DNA of 64,000 nucleotides, taken from assembly GCF_000483485.1 (NCBI RefSeq), contig NZ_KI519609.1, forward strand, positions 1,517,460 through 1,581,459, in the 5' to 3' direction. Below the pieces are notes generated by a model that worked only from the letters and a program-made list of their open reading frames with translations, had not been told where the DNA came from and searched no databases. Numbering within the stretch: the stretch's first letter is position 1; every line of letters begins with the position of its first letter. Shown here piece after piece: positions 1-9,410 of this stretch. This DNA is from Thiomicrorhabdus chilensis DSM 12352. Lineage in GTDB: Bacteria > Pseudomonadota > Gammaproteobacteria > Thiomicrospirales > Thiomicrospiraceae. Both the position numbers and the translations under genes were made by a program.

Positions 1-401
1 TCATCGACACGTTCATTTTCCGGATGCCCGGAATGGCCTTTGACCCAAAACCAATCGACCGTATGCGGGGCGATGGCTTGATCCAAGCGCTGCCACAGCT
101 CTTTGTTTTTAACCGGCTTGTTGGCGGCGGTTTTCCAGCCTTTCTTTTTCCAGCCGTCCATCCATTGGGTAATGCCGTTTTTAACGTATTGCGAATCGGT
201 GGTGATCTTGACGTGACACGGACGGGTCAGCGCCTCAAACGCCTGGATGGCGGCCATCAATTCCATCTGGTTATTGGTGGTCTCGGCTTGCGAACCTTTC
301 ATTTCCTTGATGTGCTCGTTAAAACGCAACAAGGCGCCCCAGCCGCCCGGCCCCGGATTGCCGCGGCAGCCGCCGTCGGTAAAGATTTCGATTACTTGCA
401 A
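1..401 (-). CDS. rnhA: Ribonuclease HI, 3' end cut by window edge
   Basis: Cleaves the RNA strand of RNA-DNA hybrids in the cytoplasm. Reading the minus strand from 401 gives the RNase HI pattern in order: [17 protein letters not shown] at the N-terminus with the first catalytic Asp, then ETTNNQMEL with the catalytic Glu, ITTDSQYV with the second Asp, and [14 protein letters not shown] at the window edge with the last Asp. The chosen start is a TTG at 401-399, preceded by AAAAGAGAG as ribosome binding site. No ATG fits, because the homology begins only four codons later. The first codons overlap the end of the methyltransferase gene by 10 bases, which suggests translational coupling. The rnhA neighbourhood (yafS, gloB, mltD) matches that of E. 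coli. About 133 residues are visible; the remainder lies to the left of the window. Confidence 0.95.
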   Translation of the reverse strand, partial: MQVIEIFTDGGCRGNPGPGGWGALLRFNEHIKEMKGSQAETTNNQMELMAAIQAFEALTRPCHVKITTDSQYVKNGITQWMDGWKKKGWKTAANKPVKNKELWQRLDQAIAPHTVDWFWVKGHSGHPENERVD

Positions 402-1258
402 TTGAGACTCTCTTTTAATTTCATCTTGGTTTGTTTGTTTGGCTGAGTCACCGACTCAGCCTGTTTTTTGTGCGCGTTTCGTGAAGCCAGCTGCGGGGCT
501 TTGCCCCAATTAAACCAGCGCGTGCGCCGCCAGCTCAGCCCCACCATACGCGGGGCGTCCACGCGTTTGCGCGCCACAATACAATAGACATTACCAAACT
601 GCAATCCCATGCGGCTCAAGGCGCGTTCCAGCCTTTCCAGCAGGCGCCAGCCGAGTTTACCCGAATCGGATGTGGTTCCGGCAAAACAGGAGATGGTGCT
701 GTACTTGACCTTTTCGATGTCATAACCCAACACCTCCAGCCACTCTATCACACGCTGGCTGCGCACCAGATTGGCCTCACGAAACGCCTTGCCCTGCTTG
801 CTGAAACGGTTTTTAAGAATGCCGCAGGCATAGGGGTTGAACCCGGTGAGCACCAGATGCCCTTCCGGCATCAGCATCGAATCGACCTGGCGCAGAATGT
901 AGTAAGGATCCTGCACGGTTTCCAATGTATGTGGCAAAAGCATTACATCCACCGACTCCTTGTCAATCGGCAGGTAATCCAAATCGGCTTTGATCCAATG
1001 AACGCTGTGGGGTTCGTTTTTGTCTGTCGATAAAGATTTCACCAAAGCGGGATCAATCCGGTCATCCAGAATGAGTTTTTCGGAGACCCGACTGAACTCG
1101 ATCCAGTCCATCTGCGAGGTGCAGCCCAATTGAACGAAAAAATAGCCGAAGAGATTGGCAATGGCGGATTCAAGCAGACGCGACTCTTGTTCATGCAAAA
1201 GCCGCCCGCCCGGATTACGATACCAATGTTTTAGAAACTGCTGAAATCCCTGATTCAC
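392..1258 (-). CDS. YafS-like SAM-dependent methyltransferase
   Basis: A 288-residue protein resembling E. coli YafS, a class I methyltransferase-like protein of unknown substrate. The middle part has the Methyltransf_11 look: [20 protein letters not shown] and PHTLE, then a helix ending in the loop [14 protein letters not shown] clear glycine-rich SAM loop is not visible at the N-terminus, so SAM binding is inferred from the family. The basic C-terminus ([20 protein letters not shown]) is probably disordered. It sits divergently from gloB and overlaps rnhA, the same arrangement as gloB-yafS-rnhA in E. coli, which supports the assignment more than the sequence alone does. Substrate unknown. 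Confidence 0.8.
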   Translation of the reverse strand: MNQGFQQFLKHWYRNPGGRLLHEQESRLLESAIANLFGYFFVQLGCTSQMDWIEFSRVSEKLILDDRIDPALVKSLSTDKNEPHSVHWIKADLDYLPIDKESVDVMLLPHTLETVQDPYYILRQVDSMLMPEGHLVLTGFNPYACGILKNRFSKQGKAFREANLVRSQRVIEWLEVLGYDIEKVKYSTISCFAGTTSDSGKLGWRLLERLERALSRMGLQFGNVYCIVARKRVDAPRMVGLSWRRTRWFNWGKAPQLASRNAHKKQAESVTQPNKQTKMKLKESLNCK

Positions 1259-1339
1259 CGCGATTTCTCCCCGGTTTTCCTATAGAGAGAGCTTAGCAGG
1301 AGATGGATGCACAATCAAAAATGGTTAAAATCTACCTGC

Positions 1340-1402
1340 TTTGCGTTGAAAAACTTGCCAATAGCCGGCTATTAGCTACATTTTTCGCCTTAATCAGGCA
1401 AA
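1340..1402. repeat. Imperfect long hairpin between yafS and gloB
   Basis: The 262-base gap between the divergent yafS-like gene and gloB contains a perfect 14-base palindrome, AATAGCCGGCTATT, at 1360-1373. It is extended outwards by imperfect complementary arms (TTTGCGTTGAAAAACTTGCC on the left, ending at 1359, and TTTTTCGCC with GGCAAA on the right). It could fold as one long interrupted stem in RNA. No T-run follows, so it does not look like an ordinary terminator. Function unknown; it could be a REP-like element. Confidence 0.4.
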
Positions 1403-1520
1403 TTTTTCCTCATTTTTGTTTTGCGCCCCACTCATGCAAAGCTCTCTAATAAACAGAAAACAAATTTGTTAAAATGGCCTCAATTATATCAACTCCGTTA
1501 CCCAAAAAAGACAAGCTTCT

Positions 1521-2336
1521 ATGAATATCATTGGCATACCGGCACTGGTGGGCACTTACGACAACTACATCTGGGTGTTGCACCAGTCACAAAACGCCTG
1601 GGTCGTCGACCCCGGAGAATCAGATCAAGTCATTGATTTTCTATATAAAAATTCGCTGACACTGAAGGGTATCCTAATCACCCACGCGCATCATGACCAT
1701 GTCAATGGCATTGCGGCTTTAAAAACCGCTTTTGCGGATGCCATCGTTTACGGGCCGGCCGATGCACAAACAGCCGGCGTTGAAATCGGCCTTAAAGAAG
1801 GCGATCAGCTTGAGCTGACCCCAAACTTTGAACTCAAAGTTTTGGAAACACCGGGGCATACTCTGGATCACCTAGCCTACTACAACGACAATGCGCTGTT
1901 CTGCGGCGACACCTTGTTTACAGCCGGTTGCGGACGCAAGTTCACCGGAAGCTATGCGCAGTTTGCAGATTCCATCCTCAAACTGCGCCAGCTGGATGAG
2001 ACCACCGGATTCTATTGCGCTCATGAATACACCTTGACCAATTTAAAATTCGCCTACCTGGTGGAACCGGAAAACCCGGCGTTGATCGAACGCATCCGCA
2101 CCACCCGGATTGATTACCCGCAAATCCATCAAGGGGCGCAGTCGACCATAGCCGAAGAAAACGCCACCAACCCGTTTTTGCGTTTTGACACGCCCGCCAT
2201 CAAAGCCAAGCTGTTACAACGCGGTGCCGTGGATACATCGGAAAGCCTGTTCAAAACCTTACGTCTATGGAAAGACGAACTCGACCAGTCCGGTGAGCTC
2301 GACCACATTGATTTAACCTCCCTCTCGGTTTCTTAA
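1521..2336 (+). CDS. gloB: Hydroxyacylglutathione hydrolase (glyoxalase II)
   Basis: Hydrolyses S-D-lactoylglutathione to D-lactate and glutathione, the second step of methylglyoxal detoxification in the cytoplasm. The protein (271 residues, slightly longer than the usual ~251) begins MNIIGIPALVGTYDNYIWVL, close to the E. coli N-terminus. It has the metallo-beta-lactamase metal motif THAHHDH at residues 54-60, followed by ETPGHTLDH, LFCGDTLFTAGCGR and CAHEYTLTNLKFA, which carry the remaining binuclear metal ligands. The start ATG at 1521 aligns with the family. It is followed within 3 bases by mltD, so the two are probably cotranscribed; the same pair is adjacent in E. coli. Confidence 0.96.
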   Translation: MNIIGIPALVGTYDNYIWVLHQSQNAWVVDPGESDQVIDFLYKNSLTLKGILITHAHHDHVNGIAALKTAFADAIVYGPADAQTAGVEIGLKEGDQLELTPNFELKVLETPGHTLDHLAYYNDNALFCGDTLFTAGCGRKFTGSYAQFADSILKLRQLDETTGFYCAHEYTLTNLKFAYLVEPENPALIERIRTTRIDYPQIHQGAQSTIAEENATNPFLRFDTPAIKAKLLQRGAVDTSESLFKTLRLWKDELDQSGELDHIDLTSLSVS

Positions 2337-2338
2337 GG

Positions 2339-4189
2339 ATGAGAAGCTTGATATCCCTCAAAGAGAACAATACGACCATCATGAACATCCTAGATTCCAC
2401 CCGTAGATCGAATTCTGAAGAAACCACTCCCCTGCTGCTAAAACCCTTATTGGCAGGACTCTGTGCGCTGGGACTATTGTCCGGTTGCGCCCAGTTGCCC
2501 TCTGCAAGTAAGTCTGACACCAGCACGCACTTGAGCGCCTTGCAAGGAAGCTTGGCTCCGTCTCTTGACTCTTCCGACAAGCCAACCGATTTGACGACAC
2601 AAACCGCCAAGGTGAGCGTCACCAATGACCATCCTTGGCTCGAAGAATCCAAGCTCACGGCATTACAGCATGACAACCTGTGGGATGATATCGCTTCAAA
2701 ACTCGTAATGGGCGACCAGCACCTTGAGGATTTTGAGAGCTACTTGGCGTTTTATCTGAGAAACCATCGCCACCTCGAACGCGTATCCGAACGCGCCAAA
2801 CCCTATCTGCATTACATCGTTTCCGAAGTCAAAAAGCGCAACATGCCTTATGAAATCGCGCTCTTGCCAATCATCGAAAGCGGATTCAAACCGGAAGCGC
2901 GTTCCCATCAACGGGCCGTGGGATTATGGCAATTCATTCCACAGACCGGGCACCTTTATGGCTTGGATCAAAACTGGTGGTACGACGGTCGTCAAGATGT
3001 GGTGCAAAGCACCGAAGCGGCACTAAATTACCTGCAAAAACTTTATGAGCTGAACGACAATGATTGGCTGTTGGCGCTGGCCTCCTATAACGGCGGCATC
3101 GGTAACGTCTGGAAAGCGGTCAAACGCTACCAGAGAAAACACCCCGAAAACAAAACGCCTGATTTTTGGCAAATTCGCCGCTACCTGCCCAAAGAGACTC
3201 AACATTACGTGCCGCAGCTGCTGGCGGTCTCACATCTTGTAAAAAATCGAGGCCAATACGAAGTTCAATTGGAACCCATTGATAACAAACCTTATTTTGA
3301 GGTTGTTGAGCTGGAAAAACAGGTGGCGCTCAATACGGTGGCTTCGCTTTCGGACACGCCGCGCGAGTTGTTTTCAAAACTCAATCCCGGCTATTTAAGA
3401 CCGGCCACCCCGCCAAACGGCCCTTTTCACATTGTATTGCCGCTTGAGAACCATCAGCAGTTCCAAAGCAAACTGAATGACAAAGCCTTGTTTGACATTC
3501 ATTGGAAAAAACACAAAATCAAATCGGGTGACACCTTGAGTGAGATCGCCCAGCAATACCAGACTTCCACTCGAGCCATCCAGAAGCTCAACCATATGAA
3601 AGACCACAATATCCGTATCGGCAAAACGTTGTTGATTCCGGTGCCTCAGCAGTTTGTTCCGCAACTGGCCCAAAACGAGCAAAAGAGCCAATACACCGGA
3701 CCGAAGTTTTACCACAGCGTAAAATCCGGCGAATCCTTATGGACCATTGCCCGCTACTACAATACCGATACCAAAACTCTTTGCGACTGGAACCGGATAC
3801 GTGCCGACCAGCCTCTGCGCAAAGGCCAAAAACTGGCCATCCATTCCGATCAATACGGTTACCAAACACACTATGTTCTGAAAAAGAACGAGAGTTTGTG
3901 GGTGGTGGCGCAAAAATTTGGCGTGACCACACAAGAATTGAGCCGCTGGAACAAGATCAAACGAAATCAGGTACTTCAACCTGGCATTAAACTAACGATC
4001 TGGCAACCGCGTGGCAAACAGGCCGCCGGCTATAGACAGTATGTGGTTAAATCCGGCGACAGCCTTTGGAACATCGCACGCGCCAATAACCTCTCCACCA
4101 AAACCATTGCGCGTTATAATCAAATGACCGAAAAAGAATACCTTAAACCCGGCCAGGTTCTAAAAATACCTTATGACCAAGAAACTTAA
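2339..4189 (+). CDS. mltD: Membrane-bound lytic murein transglycosylase D with four LysM repeats
   Basis: Cleaves the MurNAc-GlcNAc bond of peptidoglycan to give 1,6-anhydro ends, acting from the outer membrane on the periplasmic side. A lipoprotein signal ends at LGLLSGC. The SLT domain follows: catalytic Glu at residue 180 in PIIESGF, then AVGLWQFIPQTG and ASYNGGIGNVWKAVKR. Four LysM repeats fill the C-terminal third, each starting with a variant of KSGDTLSEIA: KIKSGDTLSEIA, SVKSGESLWTIA, LKKNESLWVVA and VVKSGDSLWNIA. E. coli MltD is about 452 residues with fewer LysM repeats. The first ATG at 2339 has AAGGA almost touching it; the ATG at 2381 would give a more typical lipoprotein leader and may be the true start. 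The 3' end overlaps slt. Confidence 0.94.
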   Translation: MRSLISLKENNTTIMNILDSTRRSNSEETTPLLLKPLLAGLCALGLLSGCAQLPSASKSDTSTHLSALQGSLAPSLDSSDKPTDLTTQTAKVSVTNDHPWLEESKLTALQHDNLWDDIASKLVMGDQHLEDFESYLAFYLRNHRHLERVSERAKPYLHYIVSEVKKRNMPYEIALLPIIESGFKPEARSHQRAVGLWQFIPQTGHLYGLDQNWWYDGRQDVVQSTEAALNYLQKLYELNDNDWLLALASYNGGIGNVWKAVKRYQRKHPENKTPDFWQIRRYLPKETQHYVPQLLAVSHLVKNRGQYEVQLEPIDNKPYFEVVELEKQVALNTVASLSDTPRELFSKLNPGYLRPATPPNGPFHIVLPLENHQQFQSKLNDKALFDIHWKKHKIKSGDTLSEIAQQYQTSTRAIQKLNHMKDHNIRIGKTLLIPVPQQFVPQLAQNEQKSQYTGPKFYHSVKSGESLWTIARYYNTDTKTLCDWNRIRADQPLRKGQKLAIHSDQYGYQTHYVLKKNESLWVVAQKFGVTTQELSRWNKIKRNQVLQPGIKLTIWQPRGKQAAGYRQYVVKSGDSLWNIARANNLSTKTIARYNQMTEKEYLKPGQVLKIPYDQET

Positions 4190-6179
4190 ATACGGCGCGC
4201 CGACTTTATTGGTTCGCGTCTTATCGAGATTGAAGTCACCTCCAAAGTCGGCCTCTGCATTTACAAAATGGGGGCTTGGTCTGATGCTGTTAATGGGATC
4301 CGCGCAACTGATGGCGGCCACCCAACTCACGACCAACCAGCAAGCCTATCTTGACGCTTATCAGGCCGTCAAAAGCAACGACCGGCCCAGCATCGCCAAA
4401 TACAAAGCCCAACTGCAAGACTATGCGCTTTACCCCTACGTTCTTTATCACGACTATCGCTTGCATTTCGACACCACGCCCACGCAGCTGGTCTTGAAGT
4501 TTATTGAAGATAACCGCAACAATTATCTGGGCGACCGCCTCTATACCAAATGGCTGAGACATCTGGGTAAAAAGCGCCACTGGAAAACCTATCTTAAACA
4601 CTACAAACCGCAAAAAAGCCGAGACCTTCAGTGTTTTGCGGTTCGGGCACAAGCCCAGCATAACCAACTCAAAACCGCTCTAACCAGCGCCAAGCAGTTA
4701 TGGCAGACCGGTCAGGAGTTGAGTCAGGCTTGCCAACCGGTAGACGCTCTGCTGAAAAAACACAAAGCCCTCACCGGCTCGATGATCTGGCAGCGGATTG
4801 ATTTGGCCATGCAAAAGAACCGCACATCTTTGGCCAAAAAGCTCTCAAAACTGCTCTCCCGTAAAGAGCGAGCCATGCTCGAAACCTGGCTGGACATTTA
4901 CCGTCATCCGCACAAAATAGAAAAACCGCTGCCGAGCAGCCTGAATGCTGTGGTCAGAAAACAGATTTTCACCCAAGGCGTCAAACGCCTGGCGAGTCGT
5001 AAACCTGAACAAGCCGAGCAGAGCCTGAAGCGATTCCACAAACAATACGGCCTTTCCACGGCGCAGTATCAAACCCTGTTGCGATCCATTGCGTTACGCA
5101 GCGCTTACCGTTATGACCCAACTGCGGAGACCTTTCTGCAAGAAGTCAACGGCAATGGTGAGTCTTCCGAAGACAGTTTACGCTGGCAGGCACAAATTGC
5201 GCTGAAGCAGTCTAACTGGCCTTTGCTTCTGGAAACGATCGGTTTGATGGATGCAGAACAGCAATCCGAAAAACAGTGGCAATATTGGAAAGCCCGAGGC
5301 TTAGCGGCTACCGGCCTGACAAAGCAGGCTAACGCAATTTATCGAAACTTGGCTAAAGAACGCCATTTCTACGCTTTCTTGTCGGCCGATATTTTGAGAA
5401 GTCCATACCAATTCAATCCTGATCCGGTTAAGCCGGTGGACAGCCAGGCCTTGATCAAGAAATACCCGCAACTGCAGCGCATGCAGGAGTTGCTGGCAAT
5501 TGACTGGATGATCAGCGCCAAACGCGAATGGTATAGTTTATTGAACCGTCTGGATTCGAGCGAACTGCATGCGGTGGCCATACTCACCAACCAGTGGCAA
5601 CAGCACTCCATGGCGATCACCACCGCCGCGAGAGCCAACAAATGGAACGATCTGGCGATTCGTTTTCCGACCCCACACAAAACCCCGGTGATGCAAAGTG
5701 CCGATAAACACGGGGTCGATCCCGCTTGGGTCTATGGCGTCATCCGCCGGGAAAGCGCATTTTCCGATTCGATTCGATCGTCTGCCGGGGCGATCGGCCT
5801 GATGCAACTGATGCCCAAAACCGCTCAGTACATCGGCAGAAAAATCGGCATTCGCAAAACCTCATATCGGGTATTGACCGAACCGAAATCGAACATTGAA
5901 TTGGGCAGCGCCTATTTGAGTTATCTCTATAAAAAATATGATGGCAACAGAGTGCTGGCCACCGCCGCCTACAACGCCGGCCCCAACCGCGTGGATGCCT
6001 GGATGCCCAAGGATCGATTTCTTCCGGCCGACCAATGGATCGATTCCATCCCCTTTTCAGAAACCCGCGCTTACGTCAAAGCGGTATTGGAATACACCAC
6101 CATCTTCAAATCCATCCTCAATAAAAAATACGACCGCCTGGAGGATGTGATGCCGCCTATTGGGCTCTCCGCTTCATAA
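4173..6179 (+). CDS. slt: Soluble lytic murein transglycosylase (Slt70-like)
   Basis: Periplasmic exo-lytic transglycosylase that trims glycan strands. At 668 residues it matches the Slt70 family (about 645). An N-terminal hydrophobic segment, GLGLMLLMGSAQLMAA, is a Sec signal peptide. Then comes a long alpha-helical superhelix region (roughly residues 45-480) and the C-terminal SLT domain with catalytic Glu at residue 527 in VIRRESAFSDSIRSSAGAIG, followed by LMQLMPKTA and AAYNAGPNRVDAW. The start ATG lies inside mltD, overlapping it by 17 bases, so translation is probably coupled. Having two different transglycosylase families in one overlapping unit is less common than finding them apart. 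A bidirectional hairpin terminator follows. Confidence 0.94.
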   Translation: MTKKLKYGAPTLLVRVLSRLKSPPKSASAFTKWGLGLMLLMGSAQLMAATQLTTNQQAYLDAYQAVKSNDRPSIAKYKAQLQDYALYPYVLYHDYRLHFDTTPTQLVLKFIEDNRNNYLGDRLYTKWLRHLGKKRHWKTYLKHYKPQKSRDLQCFAVRAQAQHNQLKTALTSAKQLWQTGQELSQACQPVDALLKKHKALTGSMIWQRIDLAMQKNRTSLAKKLSKLLSRKERAMLETWLDIYRHPHKIEKPLPSSLNAVVRKQIFTQGVKRLASRKPEQAEQSLKRFHKQYGLSTAQYQTLLRSIALRSAYRYDPTAETFLQEVNGNGESSEDSLRWQAQIALKQSNWPLLLETIGLMDAEQQSEKQWQYWKARGLAATGLTKQANAIYRNLAKERHFYAFLSADILRSPYQFNPDPVKPVDSQALIKKYPQLQRMQELLAIDWMISAKREWYSLLNRLDSSELHAVAILTNQWQQHSMAITTAARANKWNDLAIRFPTPHKTPVMQSADKHGVDPAWVYGVIRRESAFSDSIRSSAGAIGLMQLMPKTAQYIGRKIGIRKTSYRVLTEPKSNIELGSAYLSYLYKKYDGNRVLATAAYNAGPNRVDAWMPKDRFLPADQWIDSIPFSETRAYVKAVLEYTTIFKSILNKKYDRLEDVMPPIGLSAS

Positions 6180-6223
6180 ACACGGTTTTAGACACTCACA
6201 AAAAAAGAAATTTTGGACAAAAA

Positions 6224-6247
6224 AAACCCCGAAACGAGTCGGGGTTT
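6224..6247. terminator. Bidirectional rho-independent terminator between slt and cysS
   Basis: Perfect 9-base stem AAACCCCGA / TCGGGGTTT with a 6-base loop. The minus-strand side is followed by eight T residues, so it is a good terminator for transcripts arriving from cysS. The plus-strand side, for slt, has a shorter T-run. Confidence 0.85.
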
Positions 6248-6287
6248 AAATATTATCTCATATAGAAATAATCAGAGGAGGATACTC

Positions 6288-6305
6288 ATGAAGAAACATG
6301 ATTGA
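6288..6305 (+). other. Five-codon mini-ORF with a strong Shine-Dalgarno
   Basis: Just beyond the slt terminator, AGAGGAGG at 6274-6281 precedes an ATG at 6288 by 6 bases, but the frame reads only MKKHD before TGA. AT-rich inverted arms GAATTT (6350-6355) and AAATTC (6364-6369) with a run of T follow, a weak terminator shape. No gene follows on this strand before convergent cysS ends at 6492. It could be a leader-like small RNA, a remnant of a deleted gene, or chance. Nothing else is apparent between 6306 and 6491. Confidence 0.3.
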
Positions 6306-6491
6306 GGCTAATTATATTAGTAGTTTCTAATTTCGTCAACCTCTAATATGAATTTAATTCACAAAATTCTTTTTTGCCATCAATCACTTACAAAGAATAC
6401 GGAAATTTAACCGGGCTTAAATGCGAATCCTCTACGTTTATCCAAGCAGCATAAAAACGACTGATTTTACAGGTATTTTTCGCTAATCTGA

Positions 6492-7859
6492 TTACGTTCT
6501 GCGCCAGCTGGTACCCTCTGCCGTATCCAGCAATTCAATGCCTTGTTCCAGCAACAAATCGCGAATCTCATCGGAACGCGCAAAGTTTTTATCGGCTCGT
6601 GCCTGTTTACGTTCTTCAATCAAGGCTTCGATCTGGGTTTCGTCAAATTCCGAATCGGACGGCTGGGATTTAAAGAACATTTCCGGGCTTTGCGTTAACA
6701 GACCAATCTGATTGGCCAGCTTGACCAACAAACCGCACAGGCCTGCGTCTTTCTGTTTATTGACCTCTTTGGCCAATTCAAACAGCACCGCCATGGCTTT
6801 AGGCGTGTTGAAATCGTCGTTCATGACATCCATGAAATCTTTTTCAAACTGAGAGTCTTGCATCGCTTCTCCCGGCTCAACGGCCTCTAAAGCCGAATAG
6901 AGTCTTCCTACGCTGGCTTTGGCCGCTTCCAAATTCTCCTGTGAATAATTCACCGGACTACGGTAGTGGCTGGCCAATAGGAAGTAACGAATCACTTCCG
7001 GGTGGTACATCTTCAAGACTTCGCGAATGGTGAAGAAGTTATTCAGGGATTTGGACATCTTCTCGTCGTCGATGCGCACAAAACCACAGTGCATCCAGGT
7101 GTTCACATAATGCTCGCCGGTGGCGCATTCGGACTGGGCAATTTCGTTTTCATGATGCGGAAACGATAAATCCATGCCGCCGCCGTGGATGTCGAAATGG
7201 TTGCCCAGACATTTGGTGGACATGGCCGAACATTCGATATGCCAACCGGGACGACCGTCACCCCAATTGGAATCCCAAGCCGGCTCGTTTTCCTTGGAGG
7301 CTTTCCACAATACAAAATCCATCGGATCTTGTTTGATTTCATTGACCTCAACACGCGAACCGGCTTCAAGCTCTTCCAGGTTCTTACCGGATAAACGGCC
7401 GTACTCTTTAAACGATTTCACCTTGAAATAGACATCGCCATTGGTCGCCGGATAGGCATAACCTTTGTCGATCAGAGTCTGGATCATCTGCTGGATCTCA
7501 TCCATATATTCGGTCGCTTTGGGCTCCATGTCCGGACGCAACACATTCATGGCCGCTTCATCGGCATGCATCTCTTCAATCATGCGGGTGGTCAGAGCCT
7601 GGATCGATTCGCCGTTTTCAAGCGCGCGTTTGATGATTTTGTCGTCGATATCGGTGATGTTACGCACGTAATTGACGTCATATCCCAAGCTGCGTAAATG
7701 GCGCACCACGGTATCGAACACCACCATCACTCGGGCATGGCCGATATGACAGAAATCATAGACCGTCACTCCGCACACATAAATGCCGACCTGGCCGGGG
7801 TGAATCGGGGTAAACAGCTCTTTCTGACGAGTTTCGGTGTTATAGATATGCAATGCCAT
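6492..7859 (-). CDS. cysS: Cysteinyl-tRNA synthetase
   Basis: Charges tRNA-Cys with cysteine in the cytoplasm. The protein starts [16 protein letters not shown], matching the family N-terminus. It shows the class I HIGH motif as [14 protein letters not shown], the KMSKS motif as [13 protein letters not shown], and the zinc ligands in [17 protein letters not shown] and [13 protein letters not shown]. The C-terminal part contains the DALR-like helical anticodon-binding region. At 455 residues it matches E. coli (461). In-frame ATGs at 7871, 7862 and 7859 compete; 7859 aligns best with the family but has only a weak ribosome binding site. A CAGGCCTG palindrome lies within the coding sequence at 6738-6745. 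Confidence 0.97.
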   Translation of the reverse strand: MALHIYNTETRQKELFTPIHPGQVGIYVCGVTVYDFCHIGHARVMVVFDTVVRHLRSLGYDVNYVRNITDIDDKIIKRALENGESIQALTTRMIEEMHADEAAMNVLRPDMEPKATEYMDEIQQMIQTLIDKGYAYPATNGDVYFKVKSFKEYGRLSGKNLEELEAGSRVEVNEIKQDPMDFVLWKASKENEPAWDSNWGDGRPGWHIECSAMSTKCLGNHFDIHGGGMDLSFPHHENEIAQSECATGEHYVNTWMHCGFVRIDDEKMSKSLNNFFTIREVLKMYHPEVIRYFLLASHYRSPVNYSQENLEAAKASVGRLYSALEAVEPGEAMQDSQFEKDFMDVMNDDFNTPKAMAVLFELAKEVNKQKDAGLCGLLVKLANQIGLLTQSPEMFFKSQPSDSEFDETQIEALIEERKQARADKNFARSDEIRDLLLEQGIELLDTAEGTSWRRT

Positions 7860-7926
7860 CATTATTTCCATGCCTATTCTTGATGATTGAATAAAAAGGT
7901 TAAAAACTAAATCGAACCCGGCTGAC

Positions 7927-7934
7927 CAGGCCTG
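7927..7934. repeat. CAGGCCTG dispersed palindrome, intergenic copy
   Basis: Upstream of cysS. The right flank CTGATTTT matches the one-sided A/T-rich flank seen at several other copies. The 285-base gap between the divergent cysS and ppiA genes otherwise shows no convincing gene. Confidence 0.8.
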
Positions 7935-8155
7935 CTGATTTTCGCAGAGCGTTTTTTTGAAGCACTCTGCACATTCATGCGCAAAACCTGCAGAAACGTT
8001 TCAGGTCGACTGAGCCTAATGTTAGAATGTTGCCTATTGTACCTTATGAGGCCTTTGTTAAGAGTCGCAGACGTTAAATTTTGTTTAGCCTGACACTTTT
8101 TACAAGGCATTGTGAACTCAAGGTGCCCCCAACCCATTTTCCGGAGTGAATCAAT

Positions 8156-8758
8156 ATGAGAAGAAGACTTTTTTTGGCTCTGCCGTTTGCGTTAATCGGG
8201 CTGTTTTTCAGCGCCGTCGGTCACGCCCAATCCGAAACCGATAAATCCGACAACGCCCTGCCGCAGGTTTTGCTTGAAACCAATATGGGCAATATTGTCA
8301 TCGAACTCTACCCTGAAAAAGCGCCAAAAACAGTGGAAAACTTTCTGGCTTACGTTCACGAAGGGTTTTATGACGGCACCATTTTTCACCGTGTGATTCC
8401 AAACTTCATGATTCAAGGCGGCGGCTTCACCGAGAGCATGAACAAGAAAATCACCCGTGCCCCGATTCTTAACGAAGCCGATAACGGATTGCGCAACCGC
8501 ATCGGAACCGTGGCAATGGCACGCACCAACGATCCACATTCCGCCACCGCACAGTTCTTCATCAACGTGGCGCAAAACAGCTTTTTGGATTTTCGTGAAA
8601 AGACCGCCCGTGCTTATGGCTACACCGTTTTCGGACGTGTCATCAAAGGCATGAAAACGGTCAACCAAATCCGCATGGTCAAAACCGGCTTCAAAAACGG
8701 CCATGGCGATGTACCGCTGCAAACCGTGGTGATCGAGAAAGTCCGCCAGATCAAATAA
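8156..8758 (+). CDS. ppiA: Peptidyl-prolyl cis-trans isomerase, exported cyclophilin
   Basis: Catalyses cis-trans isomerisation of proline peptide bonds; the exported form assists folding in the periplasm. The first 24 residues, MRRRLFLALPFALIGLFFSA then VGHA, are a Sec signal peptide with an AxA-like cleavage site. The cyclophilin core follows: NMGNIVIELYPEKAPKTVEN, GTIFHRVIPNFMIQGGGF with the catalytic Arg, and DPHSATAQFFINVAQNSFLD. Length (200) is close to E. coli PpiA (190). GGAG precedes the ATG. Its cytoplasmic paralogue follows 57 bases downstream, so the pair probably arose by duplication and may be cotranscribed. Confidence 0.94.
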   Translation: MRRRLFLALPFALIGLFFSAVGHAQSETDKSDNALPQVLLETNMGNIVIELYPEKAPKTVENFLAYVHEGFYDGTIFHRVIPNFMIQGGGFTESMNKKITRAPILNEADNGLRNRIGTVAMARTNDPHSATAQFFINVAQNSFLDFREKTARAYGYTVFGRVIKGMKTVNQIRMVKTGFKNGHGDVPLQTVVIEKVRQIK

Positions 8759-8815
8759 TTGTTTGATAACCGCAATACATTAACAATAACAGTAAACGCA
8801 ACATAAGGAATTTTC

Positions 8816-9319
8816 ATGCCTAAAGTGATCATTGAAACCACCATGGGAAACATCACCGTTGAACTGGATGCCGACAAAGCACCGGTTGGAACCGAGAACT
8901 TCATCCACTACGTGATGGATGGCTTTTTCAACGGCACATTGTTCCACCGCATCATCCCCAACTTCATGGTGCAAGGTGGCGGCATGCTACCGGGAATGGA
9001 AGACAAACCTTCCGGTGAACCGATTGAAAACGAAGCCGACAACGGCTTGAAAAACGAACGCGGCACCTTGGCTTATGCACGTACCATGGACCCGCACTCG
9101 GCCACCACGCAGTTCTTTATCAACCTGAAAGACAACAGCTTTCTGGACCATACCGGTAAAGATACACAAGGCTGGGGTTATGCGGTATTCGGCAAGGTGG
9201 TCGACGGCATGGATGTAGTGGATGCGATGGCTAAGGTTGAAACCACCAGCCGCCGTGGACACCAAGACGTTCCGGTAGAGGACATCCTCATCACCAAAAC
9301 CACCTTGATTGAAGACTGA
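8816..9319 (+). CDS. ppiB: Peptidyl-prolyl cis-trans isomerase, cytoplasmic cyclophilin
   Basis: Cytoplasmic prolyl isomerase of 167 residues without a signal peptide. Core motifs in order: [58 protein letters not shown] and [16 protein letters not shown]. The FHRIIP segment holds the catalytic Arg and QFFIN the hydrophobic pocket. The ATG at 8816 is preceded by AAGGAA with good spacing. It follows the exported paralogue ppiA and ends before a strong palindromic terminator at 9411-9434. In E. coli ppiB lies beside cysS and lpxH, and the same three genes are close together here, which supports the call. Confidence 0.95.
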   Translation: MPKVIIETTMGNITVELDADKAPVGTENFIHYVMDGFFNGTLFHRIIPNFMVQGGGMLPGMEDKPSGEPIENEADNGLKNERGTLAYARTMDPHSATTQFFINLKDNSFLDHTGKDTQGWGYAVFGKVVDGMDVVDAMAKVETTSRRGHQDVPVEDILITKTTLIED

Positions 9320-9410
9320 GTTTTCAAAACTTGGAAACAATCAAGCCTCAGCGTTTGTTGTTTAAAAGCCTTTAGAACTCCTTTAGAACTTTAAAAAACA
9401 CACGTCATTC

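Noticed and set aside
5457-5464. CAGGCCTT in slt, a near match to the dispersed palindrome
   Set aside because: It differs in the last base and lacks the flank; it was not counted, as were TAGGCCTG at 61833 and CAGGCCTT in the pyruvate kinase gene.
7907-8137. A 76-codon minus-strand frame between cysS and ppiA with CKKC near its start
   Set aside because: It has no convincing ribosome site, runs through a CAGGCCTG copy, and matches no family; the CKKC is not followed by other metal ligands.
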